A DNA stretch of 64,000 nt from Chthoniobacterales bacterium (GCA_026418675.1 JAOAAX010000001.1:141212-205211); one strand, 5' to 3'; numbered from the stretch's first letter, positions 46,680 through 54,790 are shown. Notes: generated from the sequence alone by a model not told the origin. Translations and numbers: made by a program.

Positions 46680-46786
46680 CCAAATCCACCAATTTCCTCC
46701 GCTAATTTCTGAACCCATCAACCAAACCAAAGAACAAAGAAAACCCAAAAAATTCTCAAAACAACCGTTAAACCCAAACCTACAAA

Positions 46787-47056
46787 ATGAACGAAGCCAT
46801 TGGTCTCATTGAAACGCGCGGCTACGTTGGCCTGGTTGAAGCCAGCGACGCAATGGTCAAAGCCGCTAACGTCGAACTCGTCAAATCCATCCCCATCGGC
46901 GGTGCCCTCATCACTACCATCGTCCGGGGCGATGTCGGAAGTGTCAAAGCCGCTGTCGAAGCCGGTCGCGAAGCCGTCAAACGCGTCGGAACCCTCGTCG
47001 CTTCTCACGTAATCGCTCGCCCAAGCCCAGAGCTCCTTAAATTCTTCACTTCTTAA
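46787..47056 (+). CDS. Microcompartment shell protein BMC-H, first copy
   Basis: 89 residues, a single BMC domain. IGLIETRGYVGLVEASDAMVK at the start and [15 protein letters not shown] at the end of the core are typical. The predicted pore loop is PIGGAL. Forms hexagonal hexamers that tile the shell facets. Short C-terminus without extension. 107-base leader without a ribosome-binding site. Confidence 0.95.
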   Translation: MNEAIGLIETRGYVGLVEASDAMVKAANVELVKSIPIGGALITTIVRGDVGSVKAAVEAGREAVKRVGTLVASHVIARPSPELLKFFTS

Positions 47057-47116
47057 CCAACCTCGAAACCATCGACCTAAAAACCATAAAATAAATAATC
47101 AACCATTTTATCTCCT

Positions 47117-47425
47117 ATGGCAGGACAAGCTCTCGGAATGATCGAAACCAAAGGCCTCGTCGCTCAATTCGAAGCCACAGACGCAATGCTCAAAGCCGCT
47201 AACGTCGAACTCGTTGGCTGGGAAAAAATCGGTTCCGGCCATGTCGCCGTCTTCATCCGTGGGGACGTCGCAGCCGTCAAAGCCGCAGTTGAAGCGGGTG
47301 CAACCGCCGCCTCCGCTATCGGCGAAGTCGTGGCTGTTCACGTAATCCCGCGTCCTCACGAAGACCTCCCAGGCCTCGGCAAATTCCTCCAAGGCGCTTC
47401 AGCTCCCAAGTCAGCAGCAAAATAG
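47117..47425 (+). CDS. Microcompartment shell protein BMC-H, second copy
   Basis: 102 residues. [20 protein letters not shown] and [16 protein letters not shown] mark the BMC domain. The pore loop reads KIGSGHV, with a GSG motif as in PduA/PduJ and an added His. The C-terminal tail [12 protein letters not shown] is longer and basic. Sixty bases after the first copy, from which it clearly diverged in the pore and in the lead segment. Confidence 0.95.
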   Translation: MAGQALGMIETKGLVAQFEATDAMLKAANVELVGWEKIGSGHVAVFIRGDVAAVKAAVEAGATAASAIGEVVAVHVIPRPHEDLPGLGKFLQGASAPKSAAK

Positions 47426-47486
47426 TCTTGCTCGAACTTGCTCGAACTTGCCGAGCCAAAAGCCCCTCTGCTCCAAAATCAAACGC

Positions 47487-47507
47487 TCCGAAATCTAAAT
47501 TTTCGGA
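47487..47507 (+). other. Small hairpin upstream of acetate kinase
   Basis: 7-bp stem TCCGAAA/TTTCGGA with a 7-base loop, in the 227-base gap between the second BMC-H gene and ackA. No T-run follows. Two direct copies of CTCGAACTTG lie at 47431-47450 just after the BMC-H stop. May act as a processing or attenuation element setting the shell-to-enzyme ratio; speculative. Confidence 0.3.
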
Positions 47508-47652
47508 AATTCCCCAATCACACAAGCAACCATACGGCAAACTCCCTCGTCGCCACCATTAAACCCCAAAAAACCAATTAATCGTAGACTCACCGATCCC
47601 AGCAAACTCAACCACCCCATACCTATACGTCTAGATAGCCCTTCCCGTTTCC

Positions 47653-48858
47653 ATGGCCGCTAAACCACAGGCAATCCTCGTTGCAAACATCGGCAGCACC
47701 TCCTTTAAATTCCGCCTCTACCAAATGCCAGAAGAGCGGCTCCTTGCAAAAGGTGCGGCCGACCGCATCGGCTCACCCGAATCCTCTTGGTCCCTCCAGC
47801 TCGATTCCGGTAACAAATCCTCTGGCTCCGCAACCTTCCCAGATTACGGTTCCGCTGCAGAATTCTTCCAAACAAAACTCATTCAATCCGGAACCATCGA
47901 AAGCTTTACCCAGCTCGCCGCCTTCGGTTTTAAGCCCGTAATGGCCCGCGACATCAGCGGCTGCCAATTCATGGACGAAACCGTCCTCAAAGCAATGGAG
48001 TTTTTCAGCCCCGTCTTCCCAGCCCACAACCCACCCTACATCCGCGCTGTCCGCGACCTCCAAAACCGCTTCCCCTCCATCCCCTGCATCGGCTTGTTCG
48101 AGACCGCCTTCTACGACCACGTCCCAGAACATCACCGCCGAATGGCCGTCCCCCTCCGCTGGGAACGCGACTACGGCGTCCGTCGCTACGGCTTCCATGG
48201 CGCAAGCCATCGCTACGTAACTTCTCGCCTCGCAGAAATCCTCGGCCATTCAAACCTCCGCATCATCTCCTGCCACCTCGGCGGCAGTTCCTCCATCGCC
48301 TGCGTCCGAAATGGCGTCGCAGTGGACTCAAGCTGGGGCATGACGGCTCAAAGCGGTCTCCCACACAATAACCGCGTCGGCGACTTCGACGCTTTCGCCT
48401 TGCTTTACGTCATGTCCCAATTCGGCCTAACCATCGAACAGGTCGCATCAGACCTCAGCAAAAACGGCGGCCTCAAAGGAATGTCCGGACTCGATTCCGG
48501 CGACGTCCGCGACCTCGAAGCCGCTGCAGCAGCAGGAAATAAAGACGCAAAAATTGCCCTCCAAGTCTTCATTTCCGCCGTCCGCAAATACATCGGCCAA
48601 TTCCTCGTCGAGCTAAACGGAGCCGACGCCATCATCTTCACCGCAGGTATCGGAGAGAATAATCCCCACCTCCGCGCTGAAATTTGCGCCAATATGTCCT
48701 TCTGTGGACTCGAACTCGACCCAGCCATCAACAACAACACCCTCGCAAAAGAAGCAAAAATCTCGACCGAAAACTCCAAAATCGCCGTCTGGGTCATCCC
48801 CACAAACGAAGAGCTCGTCATCGCACGTGCAGCTTGGCAGCTCCTCCACCAAAAATAA
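47653..48858 (+). CDS. ackA: Acetate kinase-family enzyme
   Basis: 401 residues. Converts acyl-phosphate plus ADP to acid plus ATP; in this locus lactyl-phosphate or propionyl/acetyl-phosphate would be the substrate. Motifs: VANIGSTSFKFRLY at the start, PAHNPP, FETAFYDHVPE, YGFHGASHRYV, HLGGSSSIAC and IFTAGIGENNP. No encapsulation helix is seen, so it could sit outside the shell. The common N-terminal VLVINSGSSS is changed to VANIGSTSF, which suggests altered substrate range, but this is inference. Confidence 0.94.
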   Translation: MAAKPQAILVANIGSTSFKFRLYQMPEERLLAKGAADRIGSPESSWSLQLDSGNKSSGSATFPDYGSAAEFFQTKLIQSGTIESFTQLAAFGFKPVMARDISGCQFMDETVLKAMEFFSPVFPAHNPPYIRAVRDLQNRFPSIPCIGLFETAFYDHVPEHHRRMAVPLRWERDYGVRRYGFHGASHRYVTSRLAEILGHSNLRIISCHLGGSSSIACVRNGVAVDSSWGMTAQSGLPHNNRVGDFDAFALLYVMSQFGLTIEQVASDLSKNGGLKGMSGLDSGDVRDLEAAAAAGNKDAKIALQVFISAVRKYIGQFLVELNGADAIIFTAGIGENNPHLRAEICANMSFCGLELDPAINNNTLAKEAKISTENSKIAVWVIPTNEELVIARAAWQLLHQK

Positions 48859-48962
48859 CCCCCATTTCTAAAATATTTCTTCACCCCATCAACGAGAATA
48901 AACCCGAATAAACCCAAACAAACTCCCAACCAAATACACTAACCCAAAAACTAAAAACGCCT

Positions 48963-49244
48963 ATGTCCCAACAAGCCATCGGAATGATCGAAACTCGGGG
49001 CCTCGTCGCCCTCGTTGAAGCTACCGACGCCATGCTCAAATCGGCCAACGTCACACTCGTCGGCCCCATGACACAAGTCGGAAACGCCCTCGTAACTGCA
49101 GTCGTCACAGGCGATGTTGCCGCCGTAAAAGCCGCAGTCGAAGCTGGCCGCGCAAGCGCTCAAGCCCTCGGCGAAATCGTATCCGTCAGCATTATCGCCC
49201 GCCCCAACCCAGAATTGACCACCGTCTTGCCAAAGGCGAAATGA
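48963..49244 (+). CDS. Microcompartment shell protein BMC-H, third copy
   Basis: 93 residues. IGMIETRGLVALVEATDAML and [15 protein letters not shown]. The pore region is MTQVGNALV, with GNA where the others have GGA or GSG, and Thr replaces the Arg before GDV. Overlaps the following BMC-P gene by ATGA, so the two shell proteins are probably made in a fixed ratio. Confidence 0.95.
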   Translation: MSQQAIGMIETRGLVALVEATDAMLKSANVTLVGPMTQVGNALVTAVVTGDVAAVKAAVEAGRASAQALGEIVSVSIIARPNPELTTVLPKAK

Positions 49245-49552
49245 TCCTCGCACGCGTCGAAGGAAGCATCGTCGCCACGAAAAAAAACCAGAAAATGACG
49301 GGGAGCAAATTCCTCCTCGTTCGCCCTCTGGTCGTAGATACGCCAGACGCAACCTCCTTTCGCGAAGGCCAATCCACACTCGTAGCAACCGATGCCCTTG
49401 GCGCAGGAGAAGGCGACATCGTCCTCGTCGTCCAAGGAAGCTCCGCACGCCTCGCAATGGACAATAAAGACACCCCTGTTGATGCCGTCGTCATCGGAAT
49501 CGTTGATTCCGTGGATATCGGCAAACGCATCCTCTACTCCGCCCGTGGCTGA
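49241..49552 (+). CDS. Microcompartment vertex protein BMC-P (EutN/CcmL), first copy
   Basis: 103 residues. Forms pentamers that cap shell vertices. MILARVEGSIVATKKNQKM, then GSKFLLVRPL and LGAGEGDIVLVVQGSSAR, close to the EutN/CcmL consensus, followed by VDAVVIGIVDSVDI. The most canonical of the three BMC-P proteins. ATGA overlap with the third BMC-H gene. Confidence 0.94.
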   Translation: MILARVEGSIVATKKNQKMTGSKFLLVRPLVVDTPDATSFREGQSTLVATDALGAGEGDIVLVVQGSSARLAMDNKDTPVDAVVIGIVDSVDIGKRILYSARG

Positions 49553-49712
49553 ACTCACCCACTCATCCCCTAATCCATTCCCACAAACCCCACCGTTTTC
49601 CCATCCCCAACCGTGAACCCCAATCCCCTTCCTTATCCTCTTCCTACCAATCCCTAAGCCGCACCACTCACCTACGAGCATAAAATCTTAAAATCAGATA
49701 AAAAAATCTTTT

Positions 49713-51134
49713 ATGGACCAACAGCTCATCTCCCGTGTTGTTAGCGAGGTTCTCTCTCGGCTCCAGCAAGTCCAATCCGCTGTCGCAACCAGCTCCACCG
49801 GCTTTGGCGTTTACGAAAAAATGGACGACGCCATCGCCGCAGCCCAAAATTCCTTTGAAAAACTCCGCGAAGGCGGCTTTCGTGCCCGCAAAGAAGCTAT
49901 CGCTGCCATCCGCCGCCTCTGCGTCCAAAATGCTGAGCCGTGGGGGCGCCTCGAATTCGAAGAAACAAAAATTGGCCGCCTCAAACACAAAATAGAAAAA
50001 CTCCGTATTTGTGGCGACCTCGTCCCTGGCGTAGAATTCCTCGAACGCCAGGCCTTCACCGGCGATTTCGGCCTAACGGTCATTGAATACGCCCCGTGGG
50101 GCGTCATTGGTGCTGTCACTCCCTCAACGCATAGTGTCCCCACCCTCACCGGCAACGCAATCAACATGATTGCCGCAGGCAACGCAGTCGTCTTCAACAC
50201 ACATCCCTCCGCTTGCAACTGTGCTGCCGTTGCCATCCGCTCCTACAACGAAGCCATTTACCAGGCCACTGGCATTAGCGACCTCCTCTGCACCGTCCGC
50301 AAACCCACCCTCGAGACCTTCGACACAATGTGCAAAAACCCCCATATCAAACTCCTCTGCGTCACCGGCGGGCCAGGCGTCGTCAAAGCCGCCATGCGCA
50401 CAGGCAAACGCGCCATCTGCGCCGGCCCAGGCAACCCACCCGTCGTCGTTGACGAAACCGCCGACATCGAACGCGCCGCACGCTCCATCATCCAAGGAGC
50501 CTCCTACGATAACAACCTCCTCTGCATCGGCGAAAAAGAAGTTTTCGTCGTAGATTCCGTCGCCGACAAACTCATCGCTGCACTCAAAGCCGCAGGCGCC
50601 GTCCAGCTCAACGACGAACAAATCGCCGCCCTCACCAAAGCCGCCTTCATCTTCCCCGAAGGACAAGGCTGTGGCTGCGCCCACCCAGTCGTCAACAAAA
50701 AGCTCGTCGGCGCCGATGCCGCAACCCTTGCACAAACCATCGGCCTCAACGTTCCACCCCATACCGAACTCCTCTTCGGCGAAACCCACGCCGACCACCT
50801 CTTCGTCCAAGAAGAACAAATGATGCCCTTCATCCCAATCGTCCGCGTCCGCAACGTTGACGAAGCCATTGAGCAAGCCATCCGTGCCGAACACGGCTAC
50901 AAACACACCGCCATCATGCACAGCCAAAACATCGCCAACCTAACCCGCATGGCCCAGCTCGTAGATACCACTCTCTTCATCAAAAACGGACCCTGCATGA
51001 CCGGACTCGGCCTCGGCGGCGAGGGATTCCTTTCCTTCTCCATCGCTACCCCCACTGGCGAAGGCGTCACCACCCCCATGACCTTCACCCGTTCCCGCCG
51101 CTGTGTCATGGTTGAAGCCCTCAACATGTTTTAA
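49713..51134 (+). CDS. CoA-acylating aldehyde dehydrogenase (EutE/PduP-like)
   Basis: 473 residues. Oxidises an aldehyde (here L-lactaldehyde) with NAD+ and CoA to an acyl-CoA. Residues 1-20 (DQQLISRVVSEVLSRLQQ) form an amphipathic encapsulation helix. Cofactor and active site: WGVIGAVTPSTHSVPT, VTGGPGVVKAAM, CAGPGNPPVVVDET and catalytic C271 in NNLLCIGEKEVF. The gap before (160 bases) is C-rich with no hairpin. Confidence 0.95.
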   Translation: MDQQLISRVVSEVLSRLQQVQSAVATSSTGFGVYEKMDDAIAAAQNSFEKLREGGFRARKEAIAAIRRLCVQNAEPWGRLEFEETKIGRLKHKIEKLRICGDLVPGVEFLERQAFTGDFGLTVIEYAPWGVIGAVTPSTHSVPTLTGNAINMIAAGNAVVFNTHPSACNCAAVAIRSYNEAIYQATGISDLLCTVRKPTLETFDTMCKNPHIKLLCVTGGPGVVKAAMRTGKRAICAGPGNPPVVVDETADIERAARSIIQGASYDNNLLCIGEKEVFVVDSVADKLIAALKAAGAVQLNDEQIAALTKAAFIFPEGQGCGCAHPVVNKKLVGADAATLAQTIGLNVPPHTELLFGETHADHLFVQEEQMMPFIPIVRVRNVDEAIEQAIRAEHGYKHTAIMHSQNIANLTRMAQLVDTTLFIKNGPCMTGLGLGGEGFLSFSIATPTGEGVTTPMTFTRSRRCVMVEALNMF

Positions 51135-51152
51135 CTCCTCCCGCCTAACGCT

Positions 51153-51428
51153 ATGCGCGTCGCTAAAATCCAAGGCTACGTCACCTCTACCGTCAAACAT
51201 CCAAGCCTCCACGGCCAACGCCTCCTCATCGCCCAACCCCTCGACGCGCAAAACCTCCCCGATGGCCCACCCCAAGTCGTCATTGACCCGCTCGGCGCAG
51301 CCATCGGCCAACACGTCATCATCACCAGCGACGGCGCAGAAGCTCGCGAAATCGTCAAAGACCCCCTAAGCCCAGCCCGCTGGAACATCCTCGGCATCAT
51401 CGACCCCGAACGCTCCCTCGCCACATGA
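51153..51428 (+). CDS. Microcompartment vertex protein BMC-P (EutN/CcmL), second copy
   Basis: 91 residues. MRVAKIQGYVTSTVKHPSL, GQRLLIAQPL and DPLGAAIGQHVIITSDGAEA; the C-terminal NILGIIDPE is typical. Lies 18 bases after the aldehyde dehydrogenase and overlaps the third copy by ATGA. Confidence 0.93.
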   Translation: MRVAKIQGYVTSTVKHPSLHGQRLLIAQPLDAQNLPDGPPQVVIDPLGAAIGQHVIITSDGAEAREIVKDPLSPARWNILGIIDPERSLAT

Positions 51429-51754
51429 GAATCGGAACTGTCATCGGCCGCGTCACCCTCTCTGTCCGCCACCCCTCCTTCCGTGGCGAGCGGCTCCTCC
51501 TCACCCTCCCCTGGAAAAATTCCACCTTCTCCAAACCAAATTCCTACGATTTTAGCATCGTCGTCTATGACCAGCTCGGTGCAGCCGTCGGCCAACAAAT
51601 CTGCATTAGCGAAGGCCGCGAAGCCGCTTGCCCCTTCCCAGAACCCACCCCCATTGACGCCTACTGTGCCGCTCTCATTGACGAAATTGCTTACACTGAA
51701 GGCGATGCCATCCCCCACACGCAAGCCCCTCCACAAACAACCTCCAATCCCTAA
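51425..51754 (+). CDS. Microcompartment vertex protein BMC-P (EutN/CcmL), third copy
   Basis: 109 residues. MRIGTVIGRVTLSVRHPSF, GERLLLTLPW, YDQLGAAVGQQICISEGREA. The core is longer and the end differs: IDAYCAALIDEIAYTEGDA followed by a Pro/Thr-rich tail. More diverged than the other two copies; three non-identical pentamer proteins in one locus are characteristic of the PVM type. Confidence 0.92.
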   Translation: MRIGTVIGRVTLSVRHPSFRGERLLLTLPWKNSTFSKPNSYDFSIVVYDQLGAAVGQQICISEGREAACPFPEPTPIDAYCAALIDEIAYTEGDAIPHTQAPPQTTSNP

Positions 51755-51778
51755 ACCATCAAGCCACAAAATCCAACT

Positions 51779-52906
51779 ATGAGCGTGTTCTCCGCAAAAG
51801 ACGCTGAAGAATTCCTAAAATCTGGCGCGAAGGAACTCCGCTACAACCGCAACCTTCAAATCACCCCTGGCGCACGCGACCTCCTCAGCGAAGCTGGCAT
51901 CCGTTTAATCTTCGAATCAGACTCACCCACTCCAGCCAACTCCCCCATCCCCCTCTCCCACGCCTCCAATACCCCACGGCCCATGAACACCAAACCCGTT
52001 GCCACTCATTCCCCAGATGGTAAACCCTACAAACCAGAACACCTCGCTCTCTTCACCTCCCCCGAAGCCGAAAAACTTAAGCTCGAAATCTGCGACATCG
52101 GCCGCCGCATGTGGATGCGCGAATACACCGACGGCAACGGCGGCAACATCTCCGCTCGCATCGGCCCAAACGAATTCCTCTGCACTCCCACCGGCGTCAG
52201 TAAAGGCTTCCTCACCCCCGATATGATCTGCATGGTTGACAGCAACGCAAACCAACTCGCCGGCTCCCTCCCACGCACGAGCGAAATCACCACCCACCTC
52301 GCCATCTACAAAACAACCCCCGAAGCCAAAGCCGTCTGCCACGCCCATCCCGTCCACGCCACCGCATTCGCCGTCGCTGGCTTTGAACCACCTCCACGCC
52401 TCATCCCAGAATGGGAAGTCTTCGTCGGCAAAGCCGCCCTCGCTCCTTACCGCACCCCAGGCAGTCCCGAAATGGCAGAAGTCATCGGCCCTCTAGCTCC
52501 AAAACACCAATCCATCCTCATGGGAAACCATGGCGTCATCTGCTGGGGAACAAGCGTCGAAGACGCTTACTTCAAAATGGAAATCACAGATGCTTACTGC
52601 CGCACCATCTTCATCGCTATGCAACTCCCCAGCGGCCAACACCCAACCATCCCCTGCGACAAAATGTCCGAACTTCTCGAACTCAAAAAGAAAATGGGCC
52701 TCCCCGATCCCCGTTACGACCTCAAACCCGCCGAACTCTGCGAAGTCGATCCTTGGGCACTCATGCAGGACCGCCCCCGCACCTGCTCCTCTCCGGCACA
52801 GCCTTGCCACCCATCCCCAAACTTCACCCAAGCCACAAACGCCGAACTCGAAGCCCTCGTCCAATCCCTCACAGACGAAATCATGGCCAAACTCACCCCA
52901 AAATAA
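51779..52906 (+). CDS. Class II aldolase (fuculose/rhamnulose-1-phosphate type) with added terminal domains
   Basis: 375 residues, far longer than FucA (about 215). Residues 1-46 form a small domain with LQITPGARDLLSEAGIRLIF, similar to a segment of the EutT/EutQ proteins. A Pro-rich linker (47-85) follows. The aldolase domain (about 95-310) has GNGGNISARIG, E169 in RTSEITTHLAIY, Zn ligands H188/H190 in CHAHPVHATAF and H251 in MGNHGVICWG. The C-terminal helix ELEALVQSLTDEIMAKL after a Cys/Pro linker is a likely encapsulation peptide. Cleaves the sugar 1-phosphate to DHAP and lactaldehyde. Confidence 0.93.
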   Translation: MSVFSAKDAEEFLKSGAKELRYNRNLQITPGARDLLSEAGIRLIFESDSPTPANSPIPLSHASNTPRPMNTKPVATHSPDGKPYKPEHLALFTSPEAEKLKLEICDIGRRMWMREYTDGNGGNISARIGPNEFLCTPTGVSKGFLTPDMICMVDSNANQLAGSLPRTSEITTHLAIYKTTPEAKAVCHAHPVHATAFAVAGFEPPPRLIPEWEVFVGKAALAPYRTPGSPEMAEVIGPLAPKHQSILMGNHGVICWGTSVEDAYFKMEITDAYCRTIFIAMQLPSGQHPTIPCDKMSELLELKKKMGLPDPRYDLKPAELCEVDPWALMQDRPRTCSSPAQPCHPSPNFTQATNAELEALVQSLTDEIMAKLTPK

Positions 52907-52950
52907 GCGGAACAGACCCCGCCCCATCACACACAAAAAATCTCAAAACC

Positions 52951-52974
52951 CTCAACTCCTCAACTCCTCAACTC
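52951..52974 (+). repeat. Short tandem repeat, three copies of CTCAACTC
   Basis: Three perfect 8-bp copies inside the 240-base gap between the aldolase and dehydrogenase genes. The whole gap is nearly free of G on the plus strand and looks like drifting low-complexity sequence. Confidence 0.6.
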
Positions 52975-53146
52975 CAAACCTTCAAAACCTCAAAACCCCC
53001 CACAAAAACCTCACCCACACAAAAAAACCGAAACCAACCACCTCACAACCAATTTTCCATCCCACCCTCGAACCTAAACCCCACACACTCCAATCCCCAT
53101 CCCATAACAAAAAAACGAATCCTCCACACCATCTAACCATCCAACC

Positions 53147-54073
53147 ATGAATGTCGCAATCATCGGAGCTGGTGGCCGCGTCGGAAGCTGCGCGGCTTTC
53201 TGCCTACAAATTCGCGGAATCGTCCGCGAAATCATCCTCCTCGATGCCAACCAAGCCGCTTGCGAAGGCGAAGCCCTCGACCTCCTCCACGGAGCAGCAC
53301 TCACTGCAGACCAACGCATCTACGCCGGTTCCTACAACGACGTCCCTCGCGCCGACGTCATCATCATTACCGCCGGCCTCCGTCGCAAGCCCGATGAATC
53401 CCGCCTCGACCTCATCAACCGCAACGTCGCTCTCTTCCTAAGCATCCTCGACCAACTCCAGGCAAACGGCCTCCGGCCCGACTCCATCGTCCTTGTCGTC
53501 AGCAATCCCGTGGACATCCTCACCCAACTCGCTGTCCGAAAACTTAACCTCCCACCCCATCAAATCATCGGACTCGGCACCGTCCTCGATACCTCCCGCT
53601 TCTGCTCCCTCATAGCCGAAAGCCTTAAGCTCCCTGCAACACAAGTCCGCGCACTCATCCTGGGCGAACACGGCGACTCCATGCTCCCAGTCTGGTCTGC
53701 AGCTACTGTTGACGGCCTCCCTCTCCTCAAATTCCCCGGCGCTACCCCAGCTTGGCAAAACCAAATCTTCGAACGCACGAAAAACAGCGGCGCCGAAGTT
53801 ATCAGCCGCAAAGGAGGCGCTGGCTTCGCAGTCGGCATTGCCATCAACGAAGTCGTAGAGAGCATCGCCCTCGATCGCCACCGCATCCTCCCTGTCAGCT
53901 CCCTTATCAACGGCATCTATGGCATCCGCGACGTCTGCTTAAGCGTCCCAACTGTCGTTGCAAGAAAAGGTGTCGTCCAAACAATCGAACTGGAACTTTG
54001 GCCAAAAGAATTAAACGCACTCCAAGCCTCTGCCCGTGCGCTCTCCGAAACCTTCTCAAAAATCAAAACGTAA
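53147..54073 (+). CDS. Malate/lactate dehydrogenase-family enzyme of the microcompartment locus
   Basis: 308 residues. NAD-binding IIGAGGRVGS (5-14), LLDANQ, catalytic H175 in LGEHGDSM and the Asp in GLGTVLDTSRF. The substrate loop reads AGLRRKPDESR (76-86); R80 sits where malate dehydrogenases have Arg and lactate dehydrogenases Gln. In PVM loci the gene is often called lactate dehydrogenase; here the loop suggests an MDH-like or other 2-oxoacid substrate. Probable role is to recycle NADH from lactaldehyde oxidation. No encapsulation helix seen. Confidence 0.9.
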   Translation: MNVAIIGAGGRVGSCAAFCLQIRGIVREIILLDANQAACEGEALDLLHGAALTADQRIYAGSYNDVPRADVIIITAGLRRKPDESRLDLINRNVALFLSILDQLQANGLRPDSIVLVVSNPVDILTQLAVRKLNLPPHQIIGLGTVLDTSRFCSLIAESLKLPATQVRALILGEHGDSMLPVWSAATVDGLPLLKFPGATPAWQNQIFERTKNSGAEVISRKGGAGFAVGIAINEVVESIALDRHRILPVSSLINGIYGIRDVCLSVPTVVARKGVVQTIELELWPKELNALQASARALSETFSKIKT

Positions 54074-54139
54074 TCACCCCATCCCTTCCAGTCCCAGCCC
54101 TAGAACTAAATATGCCAGGTAGAAACTAACCCTAAAAAA

Positions 54140-54790
54140 TACGCCGCCCTAAAAGGGCTAAACACAGCAGCCCAAGGCATCGCCCCGTGTAATAACGACG
54201 AAAAATATCTACACGCCGCCCTGAAAGGGCATAATACATCATCCTAGGGTATCGCCTTGGGAACATGCCCCCAAAAAAAACACGCAAGCCTCGAAGGGGC
54301 AACATAGGGGAGCCCATGGCATCATCCTCGAATCATGTGGCAAAAAACACGCGAAGCCCCGAAGGGGCAGCATATGCTAGCCCAGAGGATCATCCTCGAA
54401 TCATGCGGCAAAAAAACACGCGAAGCCCCGAAGGGGCGACAATATGAGAGCCCAGGGCAACGCCCTGGGTTAAAACGGGAACAAAAAAATTTCGCCCTGA
54501 AGGGGCGAAACAAATCGTGTAGATTGATTTGTTGGGGAGGTTGGATAAAATGTTCCGCCCTTTCAGGGCTTCGGTCTAATTTTGGCGTTTTTCCCCAGGG
54601 CGCTGCCCTGGGCTATCATATTATGCCCTTTCAGGGCAGCATATTTTTTTTTTTGACATTATATCCAGAGCGTCGCGTTGAGTTGATATGTTCTGCCCCT
54701 TTAGGACGAGGGATATTTATTTCTTACAATTGTTTTCAGTTTGTCTTTCAGGGCTAATTTGTTCCTACTGTTTGGCCCATTCAGGCAGCG
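54140..54790. repeat. Array of palindromic repeats with central inversion
   Basis: About eleven short palindromes of the type GCCCTGAA(A/G)GGGC occur every 60-80 bases, at 54143, 54215, 54284, 54351, 54420, 54492, then in reverse form (GCCCTTTCAGGGC) at 54555, 54623, 54693, 54744 and 54775. Between them sits a second palindrome, AGCCCAGGGCAACGCCCTGG at its best copy (54449), also at 54169, 54243, 54311, 54379 and inverted at 54593. The orientation flips between 54508 and 54555. Similar elements are, from memory, common in PVC and Bacteroidetes genomes. Confidence 0.9.

Larger units (their letters stand above)
45999..54073 (+). other. PVM-type bacterial microcompartment locus
   Basis: Ten same-strand genes: pduL, BMC-H, BMC-H, ackA, BMC-H, BMC-P, aldehyde dehydrogenase, BMC-P, BMC-P, class II aldolase, then malate/lactate-type dehydrogenase. 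The absence of BMC-T and of a B12 diol dehydratase or glycyl radical enzyme, combined with a class II aldolase, is the hallmark of the Planctomycetes-Verrucomicrobia compartment for L-fucose and L-rhamnose breakdown via lactaldehyde. Candidate encapsulation helices are visible on PduL, the aldehyde dehydrogenase and the aldolase. Confidence 0.92.

Noticed and set aside
44004-50927. Long antisense open frames (for example 44004-44843, 45091-45897, 50124-50927 on the minus strand, and 30864-31595 on the plus strand)
   Set aside because: They lie opposite clear genes. The strong C preference at third codon positions removes stops from one antisense frame, giving G-first codons and Asp/Glu/Gly/Val-rich false proteins.
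54132-54757. Open frames inside the palindrome array with repeated peptides such as NTRSPEGA and CPFGASRVF
   Set aside because: They are translations of the DNA repeat itself; no start signal or family match is seen.
54140-54790. CRISPR array
   Set aside because: The period of 60-80 bases is superficially similar, but the repeats are degenerate, the intervening parts contain a second conserved palindrome, orientation inverts and no cas gene is present.
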